Shown here: piece by piece, positions 1 to 7,013 of the stretch
Layout of the letters: each line of letters opens with the position of its first letter
How positions within the stretch are numbered: position 1 is the first letter of the stretch
NCBI RefSeq assembly: GCF_000425425.1
Contig: NZ_AUDK01000017.1
Span: 1-64,000, forward strand
Direction: 5' to 3'
DNA: 64,000 nucleotides
Source: Flavobacterium daejeonense DSM 17708
GTDB lineage: Bacteria; Bacteroidota; Bacteroidia; Flavobacteriales; Flavobacteriaceae
Notes under the pieces: generated by a model
Databases searched by the model: none
Seen by the model: the letters and a program-made list of their open reading frames with translations, nothing else
What the model was told of the DNA's origin: nothing
Made by a program: the position numbers and the translations under genes

Positions 1-300
1 CAGGTATTAATACCAAAAAACAATAAAGAAAAAACAAAATACAAACAAGAAGTAGCTAGAAAAAGATTTAGAGCAAGAGCAGCCATCGAACCTACAATCT
101 CACACTTGAAAAAAAATCATTCTTTAGGACTAAACTTCCTTAAAGGCGTGACTGGAGATGTTCATAATGCACTACTAGCGGGAATTGGATACAATCTAAA
201 GCTCAGATTTAATCAAATCAAAGAGCAAATTATTTTTTGGCTACAATTATTGTTCAACTTTTTTACTAAAAACAAAACCACTATTTTAATCGAGATTTAA
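1..300 (+). pseudogene. IS5-type transposase, C-terminal part (5' end outside window)
   Basis: The frame is open from base 1 and ends in TAA at 298-300, giving about 99 residues. The segment with RFRARAAIEPTISHLKK followed by NFLKGVTGDVHNALLAGIGY is the conserved C-terminal end of DDE transposases of the IS5 group, where the Glu of AIEP is the last residue of the catalytic triad. The catalytic Asp residues lie outside the window, so I cannot say whether the element is intact. The stop codon sits inside a terminator hairpin. I could not delimit the IS right inverted repeat. An internal TTG at 106 is not a credible start. It is listed as a fragment only because the window edge cuts it. Confidence 0.75.
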
Positions 301-314
301 AATAGTGGCTTTTT
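278..314 (+). terminator. Intrinsic terminator of the transposase
   Basis: A 12-bp perfect stem (278-289 with 297-308) closes a 7-base loop and is followed by CTTTTT. It overlaps the transposase stop codon, so it most likely ends that transcript. The upstream flank on the other strand is less T-rich, but it may also stop minus-strand transcription from the J-domain gene. Confidence 0.75.
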
Positions 315-336
315 AAGGAATGACTAATTAATCTAG

Positions 337-777
337 TTAATCCTGATTAGTTACTTTTCTGTATGGGAAAGAACCAAAAACGTGTCTTTTAGCAAAACGA
401 GATGGAGAATCAGCATTAACCATTTTTACATAAGTAGCTTTAGGAACACTGATGTATTCGTAAACACTCCCGTTTGAAAAGTTCACAATTAGTCTTGCTT
501 CTTCAAATTTATAATCTGTAATGGTTGCAGTTGCAATAGTTTCCTGATATTCCGGCAAGTTTTGTTTGATAGTTTCAGGATTGATACTTACTAAATGGTG
601 GTAAGCTTCAATGATTTTTTTACTATTTTCTTCAGCTGCTTTTAAACCAGCCTCATCTCCTTGAAATTTATCAGGGTGAGCTTCTTTCATCGCGTTACGA
701 TAAATGGTTTTCAATTCTTTTAGCTGTACAGTTTTATCAACATTTAAGAGCTTGCGGTATTCAACTATTTTTTTCAT
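337..777 (-). CDS. J-domain protein with C-terminal KTSC domain
   Basis: A 146-residue cytoplasmic protein. The N-terminal ~65 residues form a DnaJ-like J domain with the HPDK signature (HPD is the loop that stimulates Hsp70/DnaK ATPase). The C-terminal ~60 residues (DYKFEEARLIVNFSNGSVYEY..VP) match the small KTSC domain, which is named for a lysyl-tRNA-synthetase C-terminal occurrence and has unclear function. There is no zinc-finger or client-binding region, so it is not a full DnaJ but a specialised co-chaperone. A good promoter (846-855) lies upstream. It stands alone, convergent with the transposase remnant. Family assignment is firm; client and role are unknown. Confidence 0.8.
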   Translation of the reverse strand: MKKIVEYRKLLNVDKTVQLKELKTIYRNAMKEAHPDKFQGDEAGLKAAEENSKKIIEAYHHLVSINPETIKQNLPEYQETIATATITDYKFEEARLIVNFSNGSVYEYISVPKATYVKMVNADSPSRFAKRHVFGSFPYRKVTNQD

Positions 778-845
778 AAATTATGTAACTACTTGTCTTT
801 TAGTTTGTAACCAATTATTTTTGGTTTCGTATTTGACAAAATTTT

Positions 846-876
846 TGCAAAGGTACACTTTTTTTTAAGTTTTCAA
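846..876 (-). promoter_or_regulatory. Promoter for the J-domain/KTSC gene
   Basis: Read on the minus strand, 855-846 is TACCTTTGCA, matching the Bacteroidetes -7 box TAnnTTTG. A TTG at 876-874 lies 18 nt upstream as the -33 element. The predicted start of transcription is roughly 60 nt upstream of the ATG at 777. Confidence 0.65.
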
Positions 877-935
877 TTTTTCATTTAAAAAAAAGAAAAA
901 AGTTTTTTTGAAGTTAAGTATCAGATAATCAGTAT

Positions 936-1184
936 TTATTGTTCCGGCTTGTTGTTGGCTTTATCGAAATTTTTAGATTTTTTAGGGTATTTTTCATAAC
1001 TGATGTCACTTGGGTTTTCAATTACTGATTTTATTGTTATCCAATCTCCTACAGTAAATTTTGCCTGAACCATTTTATAATCTAACAGATATTCTCCACA
1101 AAAAAAGTTGTTGTTTTCATCTTTTTCAATAATCCCTGTAAACACGCCTTTTTGCAACATCTTTTCTTCTGAAGCCTTGCTCAT
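936..1184 (-). CDS. Hypothetical small protein (82 aa)
   Basis: I do not recognise this protein. It has no signal peptide or membrane segment. The middle (GVFTGIIEKDENNNFFCGEYLL, then FTVGDWITIKSVIENP) looks like a small beta-strand-rich fold, and the C-terminal ~20 residues are lysine/asparagine-rich and probably disordered. A minus-strand TACCTTTGCA box at 1215-1206 lies about 20 nt upstream of the ATG, which supports this being a real transcribed gene with a short leader. It is divergent from the gene at 1270. Confidence 0.6.
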   Translation of the reverse strand: MSKASEEKMLQKGVFTGIIEKDENNNFFCGEYLLDYKMVQAKFTVGDWITIKSVIENPSDISYEKYPKKSKNFDKANNKPEQ

Positions 1185-1205
1185 GATATTTTATTTAAAA
1201 TTCAG

Positions 1206-1215
1206 TGCAAAGGTA
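1206..1215 (-). promoter_or_regulatory. -7 promoter box for the 82-aa gene
   Basis: The reverse complement reads TACCTTTGCA, a perfect TAnnTTTG -7 element. I see no clear -33 TTG at the usual distance. The same sequence is found upstream of the J-domain gene. Confidence 0.5.
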
Positions 1216-1257
1216 GTTAATTAATTATTGGCTTTAGAGAGTTTTAAGCTTTCTAAG

Positions 1258-1265
1258 TATATTTG
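1258..1265 (+). promoter_or_regulatory. -7 promoter box abutting the ATG at 1270
   Basis: TATATTTG fits TAnnTTTG exactly and ends only 4 nt before the ATG at 1270. Transcription would start at or next to the start codon, so the mRNA may be leaderless. No TTG lies at the ideal -33 spacing (the nearest is 1228-1230, 27 nt upstream). Confidence 0.5.
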
Positions 1266-1269
1266 CAGC

Positions 1270-1830
1270 ATGCAAAAAAATTACAAACCACATCCTAATT
1301 CGTTTAAAAATACTTTTTGTGTTTTTTATGAAGTCCTTCCTGAGGCCATTGAAGGTTTAAAAAAACAATTTGAAAGCAAAGCGGGAAGTAGTTATTATTA
1401 TTCAACCGAAGGAATGTATCGGATTTCTAATCATTGGGGGAGATTGGCTAACAGTAAATGGCGCCTGATCCCGATGGAACCCGAAACGACTTCTAAATAT
1501 AAAATTGGTTTTGCTAAATGGGATGGTTTTTATCCCGATAACGCAACGGATGAGTTGTATTATTTAGAAATGGATTATGCTAAGAATACGGTTAGTTATC
1601 AACATAAAAATAATCCGAATTACAATCAGCAAGCAGTACTTCGTACCAGTTTAGCCACCACAAAAAGAATTAAACAAATTCGGAATTTGATTGAACTCAG
1701 CTCCTGGGCGAAACATTTTGATTGCGATGATATTGGTCTTTTGCGAAAATTAATTATTGATGAATTGATTAATACCAATAAGAGTCTGGAAGAAATAAAA
1801 AGAGAAGTAGCTGAAAAATTAGAATCTTAA
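1270..1830 (+). CDS. Hypothetical protein (186 aa)
   Basis: I do not recognise a family with certainty. It is a soluble protein with no signal peptide. The N-terminal half is rich in aromatic residues (SSYYYSTEGMYRISNHWGRLANSKW, then a KWDGFYPDNATDELYYLEMDY stretch), suggesting a compact beta fold; the C-terminal half is helical and charged. The ATG at 1270 is preferred over the in-frame TTG at 1228 because a TATATTTG promoter box lies between them. The stop codon overlaps the end of the convergent response-regulator gene by 4 bp, so the two 3' ends share sequence. Confidence 0.65.
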   Translation: MQKNYKPHPNSFKNTFCVFYEVLPEAIEGLKKQFESKAGSSYYYSTEGMYRISNHWGRLANSKWRLIPMEPETTSKYKIGFAKWDGFYPDNATDELYYLEMDYAKNTVSYQHKNNPNYNQQAVLRTSLATTKRIKQIRNLIELSSWAKHFDCDDIGLLRKLIIDELINTNKSLEEIKREVAEKLES

Positions 1831-2219
1831 ACAGCTGAAATTTTAACCAAATCTTCAAGACTGATTGGTTTAGACATATAGCCAAAAATATCCGGATTGT
1901 ATTTGGCTCTTTCTTTGTCTTGTATGGCAATGGAAGAACTGGAAATGTAAATTTGAATTTCGCCGGTAATTTGAGGTTTCAATGTGGCAATTTCATCCAT
2001 AAATCCCCAACCGTCCAAAACCGGCATTTCGATGTCTAACAGAATAATATTGGGGTGTGTTTTCTGTTTCAGAATATTGCTTCTTAAAACATCAATAGCC
2101 TCTTTTCCGTTTGAAAAAGAGCGTACAGCCGAAAAAATCCCTGATTTAAGGATAATTTTTTTCATGATGATTTGATAAATAGGATCATCATCTACAACCC
2201 AAATTGTTTTTTCTGTCAT
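1827..2219 (-). CDS. CheY-like single-domain response regulator
   Basis: A 130-residue receiver domain without an output domain. The acidic pocket is VVDDDP near residue 10, the phosphoacceptor is Asp62 in LLDIEMP, the switch Ser/Thr lies in YISSSS, and the conserved Lys is in YMSKP. It probably relays the signal of the kinase encoded just upstream by protein contact, since it lacks a DNA-binding domain. Its ATG overlaps the kinase stop as ATGA (2216-2219), so the two are translationally coupled and form one two-component unit. Confidence 0.9.
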   Translation of the reverse strand: MTEKTIWVVDDDPIYQIIMKKIILKSGIFSAVRSFSNGKEAIDVLRSNILKQKTHPNIILLDIEMPVLDGWGFMDEIATLKPQITGEIQIYISSSSIAIQDKERAKYNPDIFGYMSKPISLEDLVKISAV

Positions 2220-4573
2220 GATATATACACTTTAAAAGTTGTACCTAAATTGGGTTCGCTCTCCACGGTTATACTGCCACCCATAGCGTCAATTTGATTT
2301 TTGGTAATAAATAATCCAATACCTCTTGAATCCTTATGAGTGCTGAATTTTTTATACATTCCAAATATTTTGTGACCGTTTTTGGCTAAATCAATCCCAA
2401 TTCCGTTATCCGATATTTTAAGCACCGTTTTGTTGTGTTCTGTATAACAATCAATAGTGATTATTGGGTGTTTTTCAGGGTGACTGTATCGGATGGCATT
2501 TGAGATAAGATTGTATAAAATACTTTCCAGATAAGCCGGATTGTAAATAACTTCAATGTCCTCTTTAATTGAATTAATTATTTTAATCCCTTTCAATTCA
2601 ATTTGATCCGCAAGTACAGCCAGTGTATTGTCTAAATATTGTTTTAAATTCAGTTGTTCGGTTACAATGCCTATATTGGTTTGAATATTGACCACTTCAT
2701 TTAGATTCAACATCGTTTCGTTTAATGAATCAGAAACGGATTTTAAGAGTTGAATCATTTCTTCTTTCTCTTCTTCAGATTCCGAATTATCAATTAAATC
2801 TACAATCGAAGAAATATTACTAGTGTGTGATCTTAAATTATGGGATACAATATACGAAAAATTGAGTAGTCTCTTATTTTGTTCTGTTACTAAGTTAAAC
2901 GAGTTGTTTAAATCTTTTTCAGTTTCTTTGTTTTTACTTACATCAATAATAATTCCTCTCAGGTTTTTTGCTTTACCATTCTCAATAATTACATTTACAA
3001 TATCGCGTACCCAAACAACCGAACCGTCTTTAGCAATCATTCGGTATTCAAAATCATGATTTTTTAATTTTTTAGTTTGATCTACGCAAAAATTAGCAGC
3101 GTAGTCTTTGTCTTCGGGATGAATATGATCTACCCAGAAATTAGGCGTTTTAAGCCATTCTTCAGAGGTATAGCCTAAAATGGATTCTACTTTTTTGCTT
3201 ACAAAAGTAAATTCAAAATTTTCGGCATTACATTCCCAAACAATTCCGTCAATAGTATTGATAAGTGATTCCATTCTTTTTTGTGAATCTAATATAACCT
3301 GTTCGGCAAGTTTGCGTTCGGTTACATCTTCGGCTATAGCAATATGATTAGTTGGAATTCCGTTTATTTCCCAAAGTGGAGAAATGGTAAGTTTAATCCA
3401 GATGGTGTCATTTGATTTTGTAATGTGTCTTCTTTCAGTTGAATATTCACGAATGATTCCTTTTTTTAATTTTTCAAAATTTTTAAAAGACTTTTTTAAA
3501 TCATCTGGATGGATTATCGTTATTATGTTTTTTTGCTTTATTTCCTCTTCAGTATAGCCTAATAAGTCACAATATTTTTTATTAGCTTCTAAAAGTTGTC
3601 CCGTAACCGTGTCTACATAAGTGATACCTACGGCTGCCTGATCAAAAACACTTTTAAATTTTATTTCGTTTTTTAAAAGTTCATTAGCTTGTTCCTTGAG
3701 TAGTTTTTCTAATTCGGCTGGTTTCTTGAAAAAAGCAGTCGTTAAAAATCCTATAAGAAGCGCCGTTATAAAGCCTAAAACTCCTTTAAGTATATAAGCT
3801 GCAAAAAATTCGTTAGGCTGTTTGTCAATCAAATAAAGTTTCCAGTCGCCATCCGGTACAAAAGCAGTAACGGTATTTTTAGGATTCGGTTTTTGATTAG
3901 AACCTAAAAAGAAAGTTTCTTTTTGGGTAATGCTGCTGAATTTAGAAATTTGAAAAGCATATCTCGAATGGTCAATGCTTTTAATTTCGGGATTGTTCAA
4001 TAAGGTTTCGAAACGAATAATGACAGCCGAAAATCCCCAAAATTTGTTGTTTTTATAAATAGCCAGACGGCCTAAAATCCCTAATCCGCCCTGTTTTAAT
4101 TCAAAAGGGCCTGCAAAATACATTTTTCGGGTTTGAATGGCTTTCAAAGTCTCATGTCGGTATTTTTTATCTTTGAGTAAATTGATTCCTATAGCGGCTT
4201 CATTTCCTTCTAATGGATAAGTATAACGGATAATGCCGTCAGGGACTAATTGAACGGCATCAATATTTTCGTTATTTGCCAAAATTTGTTTTCCAACGGC
4301 TTCAAAATTTTTAGGAATTCCTTTGTCATTAATTGTTAATGCCAATGTTAAGGCATCTACATAATTATCTTTTAAGGATTGTTCTATGGTTTTGTGAATG
4401 TTTTGAAGTATTCCACTCATTTCATCATCTTTAGCTTTCTGAGCAATACGATATTGTTGTGAAATGATTAAAGAAAAGATTACGCAAAAAAATAAAAAAA
4501 TGAAAATACCAGTCAATTTCGGCTTTAATGTAAACCATTTGTTATGACTTAGTAACGACTTTGTTAGATTCAT
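2216..4573 (-). CDS. CHASE/PAS membrane sensor histidine kinase
   Basis: A 785-residue inner-membrane kinase. A first membrane segment (about 18-42) and a second (about 262-285) flank a periplasmic region with CHASE-domain features (VQLVPDGIIRYTYPLEGNE). Two PAS/PAC domains follow (about 300-420 and 425-550), each with the typical HPDD or HPED motif. The phosphoacceptor His lies in SHNLRSH, and the ATPase domain shows NLISNAIRYS, DNGIGID and RGIGLF boxes. CHASE domains bind small extracellular ligands; the ligand here is unknown. The gene overlaps its response regulator by 4 bp. Nothing ties it directly to the sugar loci further on. Confidence 0.9.
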   Translation of the reverse strand: MNLTKSLLSHNKWFTLKPKLTGIFIFLFFCVIFSLIISQQYRIAQKAKDDEMSGILQNIHKTIEQSLKDNYVDALTLALTINDKGIPKNFEAVGKQILANNENIDAVQLVPDGIIRYTYPLEGNEAAIGINLLKDKKYRHETLKAIQTRKMYFAGPFELKQGGLGILGRLAIYKNNKFWGFSAVIIRFETLLNNPEIKSIDHSRYAFQISKFSSITQKETFFLGSNQKPNPKNTVTAFVPDGDWKLYLIDKQPNEFFAAYILKGVLGFITALLIGFLTTAFFKKPAELEKLLKEQANELLKNEIKFKSVFDQAAVGITYVDTVTGQLLEANKKYCDLLGYTEEEIKQKNIITIIHPDDLKKSFKNFEKLKKGIIREYSTERRHITKSNDTIWIKLTISPLWEINGIPTNHIAIAEDVTERKLAEQVILDSQKRMESLINTIDGIVWECNAENFEFTFVSKKVESILGYTSEEWLKTPNFWVDHIHPEDKDYAANFCVDQTKKLKNHDFEYRMIAKDGSVVWVRDIVNVIIENGKAKNLRGIIIDVSKNKETEKDLNNSFNLVTEQNKRLLNFSYIVSHNLRSHTSNISSIVDLIDNSESEEEKEEMIQLLKSVSDSLNETMLNLNEVVNIQTNIGIVTEQLNLKQYLDNTLAVLADQIELKGIKIINSIKEDIEVIYNPAYLESILYNLISNAIRYSHPEKHPIITIDCYTEHNKTVLKISDNGIGIDLAKNGHKIFGMYKKFSTHKDSRGIGLFITKNQIDAMGGSITVESEPNLGTTFKVYIS

Positions 4574-4883
4574 TTTTTATTATATAAAATCAGTAATAAG
4601 GATTAATTTATCATTTTTTTCTGGGAAATGATAAAAAACATTCAATAAAACAGCTTGTATTTAGTTCAAAACTAATAAAAATAATTAATAAATAATGACA
4701 CAGAAGTGTTTTTTTTACGGTGATTTAATCAGTTTAATTTTATGTTTTAAATGCCGATAATTTGTCAAAAAAAGAATAAAAAATAAGTAATTTTGAAAAC
4801 TAAATTTAATGTCTCAAATAAGAAGCTTTTTTTAGTGAACAAACGTCAAAATAGCAGTTTTTATTTTAGCCAATAATAAAGTC
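4574..4883. other. AT-rich divergent intergenic region (310 bp)
   Basis: It separates the minus-strand kinase from the plus-strand small-protein operon. I see no RNA gene or long repeat. A CAAAACTA at 4667-4674 (TAGTTTTG on the minus strand) could be the kinase -7 box, without a clear -33 element. The plus-strand promoter is listed separately. Confidence 0.5.
4761..4795 (+). promoter_or_regulatory. Promoter of the small basic/acidic protein operon
   Basis: TTTG at 4761-4764 and TAATTTTG at 4788-4795 fit the Bacteroidetes -33/-7 pattern with 23 nt between them, the upper end of the usual spacing. The leader to the ATG at 4884 would be about 80 nt. Confidence 0.45.
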
Positions 4884-5036
4884 ATGGGGAGAAATAATGA
4901 AAAGAATATAAAGAAGCATAACGATAAGTTGCATAAGGCTCAAGCCAAAGCTAAAAAATCCGAAATGCTTAGAAAAGAAAAGTTGAAAGAGATGGTGAAG
5001 AAATTTAATGAAGATAAAAACGAAGAAAACAAATAA
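4884..5036 (+). CDS. Small lysine-rich protein (50 aa)
   Basis: A short ORF, MGRNNEKNIKKHNDKLHK at the start, ending TAA at 5034-5036. Roughly a third of its residues are Lys or Arg, with Asn, Glu and Asp interspersed and no hydrophobic core, so it should be a highly basic, probably helical or disordered peptide. The ATG is followed two bases after the stop by the ATG of an acidic 76-residue protein, so the two are likely co-translated. It could bind nucleic acid or the acidic partner; both are inference. I know no named family. Being shorter than most gene-finder cut-offs it is easily missed. Confidence 0.65.
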   Translation: MGRNNEKNIKKHNDKLHKAQAKAKKSEMLRKEKLKEMVKKFNEDKNEENK

Positions 5037-5038
5037 AA

Positions 5039-5269
5039 ATGACAAACGATAAATATGCTTCACTAAAAGCGGAAGTTCAGGAAATAATTGATTTAATCGC
5101 GGCAAAAAATGCTAAAGAAGCCAATAATAAATTAGTTGACGTAAGCGAGCAACTGGATGATTTACTGGACACCAGCGATGAAGATGAGGATTTAATCGAG
5201 CTAAGTAAATATCAGGTGTTGTTAAATCAATTGTATCAAAAAATAGTAGCTCTTAACGGTCAGGTTTAA
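5039..5269 (+). CDS. Small acidic helical protein (76 aa)
   Basis: I do not recognise a named family. The sequence is predicted all-helical with Leu/Ile heptad-like spacing and a strongly acidic centre (LLDTSDEDEDLIEL), which gives a negative overall charge. There is no signal peptide. It begins 2 bp after the stop of the basic 50-residue protein and ends 10 bp before a YchJ-like gene, so the three form an operon. The opposite charges of the first two products suggest they might pair. Confidence 0.7.
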   Translation: MTNDKYASLKAEVQEIIDLIAAKNAKEANNKLVDVSEQLDDLLDTSDEDEDLIELSKYQVLLNQLYQKIVALNGQV

Positions 5270-5279
5270 GATTTTCAGG

Positions 5280-5657
5280 ATGAATTTATGTTATTGTAAT
5301 TCTCAAAAACAATTTAAAGATTGTTGCGAACCTTATATTAAAGGTCAAAAAAATGTACCCACAGCCGAAGCGTTAATGCGTTCCCGATATAGTGCTTATG
5401 CTACTCATCAGGCGTATTATTTGGTGGAAACCACTCATGTTTCTCAAAGAGCGCTGCATTCTAAAGCTGATATTTTGCTTTGGGCTACGGCTAACCAATG
5501 GCAAAAATTAGAAGTTTTAAACGCTACTCCAACAACCGTTGAGTTTAAAGCTTATTATTTGGATTCCAATAAAAAACCGCATATTCATCATGAATTTTCC
5601 ACTTTCGTTCAGGAAGATGGAATTTGGTATTATGTTGGTGGTGAGTATTATGAATAG
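5280..5657 (+). CDS. YchJ-like protein (SEC-C motif plus NTF2-like domain)
   Basis: A 125-residue protein of the UPF0225/YchJ family. The N-terminal zinc-binding SEC-C-like motif is CYCNSQKQFKDCC, then PYIKGQKNVPTAEALMRSRY, the family hallmark; the remaining ~90 residues form the NTF2-like domain ending WYYVGGEYYE. The first Cys cluster varies from the usual CPCGSG. Function is unknown in the family; SEC-C motifs elsewhere mediate zinc-dependent contacts, for example of SecA with SecB and ribosomes. It is third in the small operon starting at 4884. Confidence 0.85.
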   Translation: MNLCYCNSQKQFKDCCEPYIKGQKNVPTAEALMRSRYSAYATHQAYYLVETTHVSQRALHSKADILLWATANQWQKLEVLNATPTTVEFKAYYLDSNKKPHIHHEFSTFVQEDGIWYYVGGEYYE

Positions 5658-5759
5658 AAAAATTTAATATTTGTTATTGCTGTTGCAAAGTTCTTTTTAA
5701 CTAAAAATTAATAACTGTTTGCTTGAAGTACTCTTTAAAATGCTGTAATTTTAAGGACT

Positions 5760-6878
5760 ATGGAAAACAGTATTAAAAAAGGATTCTATTTTAAACAGTA
5801 TCAGGCTCCTAATCAGTCTCCATTTGATAAATTATTTGAAATTTTCAAAGAATTAATCACTTATACTTCGGGAGATTTTGACGAAGCTATCAGTTGGTTG
5901 CGCGAATTAGATAAAGAATACAAGTTAACCGACGAAAATTATACCATTGATGATTTTATTGAAGACCTGAAGAAGAAAGGTTATATTAAAGATGAAGTCA
6001 AAGAAGATGGAACTTCGGGATTAGGAATTACTGCAAAAACCGAAAGAGCCATTCGTCAGCAAGCCCTGGATCAGATTTTTGGGAAATTAAAACGTTCCGG
6101 AAACGGAAATCATAAAACCAAATATTCCGGTAGTGGCGATGAACACACAGGAGAATTTCGTGAATTTCATTTTGGAGACAGTTTGGAACGAATTTCGTTA
6201 ACTGAAAGTTTGCGAAATGCCCAAATCAATAATGGCGTTGCCGATTTTATGCTCACTGAAAATGATTTGGTAGTTGAAGATGCACAATACAAAGCCCAGA
6301 TGAGTACGGTCTTGATGATTGACATTAGCCACAGTATGATTTTGTATGGCGAAGACCGGATAACTCCCGCCAAGAAAGTGGCGATGGCTTTGGCTGAATT
6401 AATTACCACACGTTATCCTAAAGATACGCTCGATATTTTGGTTTTTGGAAATGATGCCTGGCCCATAGCTATCAAAGATTTACCTTATTTAAAAGTTGGA
6501 CCCTTTCACACCAATACAGTTGCCGGTTTGCAATTGGCGATGGATATGTTACGTAGAAAACGCAATACCAATAAGCAAATTTTTATGATTACTGATGGCA
6601 AACCAAGCTGCGTTAAAGAGCGGGATGGTTCGTATTATATGAACAGTAATGGTTTAGATGAATACATTGTGGATAAATGTTATACGCAGGCGCAACAAGC
6701 TCGAAAGTTGCACATTCCCATCACCACTTTTATGATTGCGAGTGATCCTTATTTGCAAAAATTTGTCAAAAGATTCACCGAAGCCAATCAGGGAAAAGCG
6801 TTTTATACCGGTTTGAAAGGTTTGGGTGAAATGATTTTTGAAGATTACGAAACGAATAGGAAAAAGAGAATTAAGTAA
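5760..6878 (+). CDS. VWA-domain protein, partner of an AAA+ ATPase
   Basis: A 372-residue cytoplasmic protein. Residues ~1-175 are a charged helical region, and residues ~183-370 form a von Willebrand A domain with a complete MIDAS motif, Asp188-Ile-Ser190-His-Ser192, plus the TDGK segment. VWA/MIDAS proteins pair with MoxR- or Mg-chelatase-like AAA+ ATPases, where the VWA subunit recruits the client for metal insertion or complex assembly. The AAA+ partner is the next gene (7014). No client is apparent. The pair is a known conserved arrangement, but this one has no assigned role. Confidence 0.8.
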   Translation: MENSIKKGFYFKQYQAPNQSPFDKLFEIFKELITYTSGDFDEAISWLRELDKEYKLTDENYTIDDFIEDLKKKGYIKDEVKEDGTSGLGITAKTERAIRQQALDQIFGKLKRSGNGNHKTKYSGSGDEHTGEFREFHFGDSLERISLTESLRNAQINNGVADFMLTENDLVVEDAQYKAQMSTVLMIDISHSMILYGEDRITPAKKVAMALAELITTRYPKDTLDILVFGNDAWPIAIKDLPYLKVGPFHTNTVAGLQLAMDMLRRKRNTNKQIFMITDGKPSCVKERDGSYYMNSNGLDEYIVDKCYTQAQQARKLHIPITTFMIASDPYLQKFVKRFTEANQGKAFYTGLKGLGEMIFEDYETNRKKRIK

Positions 6879-6960
6879 TCAGAAAGCAGTATTCAGAAAG
6901 TAGATAGACAGGAAGTTTTGTGTTCTTGTCGGTTAAATAAAAAATAAACAATCTAAAAAA

Positions 6961-7004
6961 ACTTAGTGAGCTTTGCGTAAAACTTAGTGCACTTTGTAGT
7001 TAAA
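6961..7004 (+). repeat. Imperfect direct repeat (2 x about 22 bp)
   Basis: Two adjacent copies at 6961-6981 and 6982-7004 share ACTTAGTG, then CTTTG and TAAA, with small differences. They sit just upstream of the AAA+ ATPase ATG. The composition is more GC-rich than the flanks. It resembles short dispersed intergenic repeats of flavobacterial genomes, but I cannot confirm other genomic copies from this window. Confidence 0.45.
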
Positions 7005-7013
7005 CATACAAAA

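Noticed and set aside
4866-5105. 79-codon hydrophobic ORF on the minus strand
   Set aside because: Mirror of the lysine-rich plus-strand gene; runs of Phe/Leu arise from reversed AAA/GAA codons.
6987-7013. GTG start of the AAA+ ATPase
   Set aside because: Begins within the direct repeat and adds nine residues not expected for the family; ATG at 7014 is more plausible.
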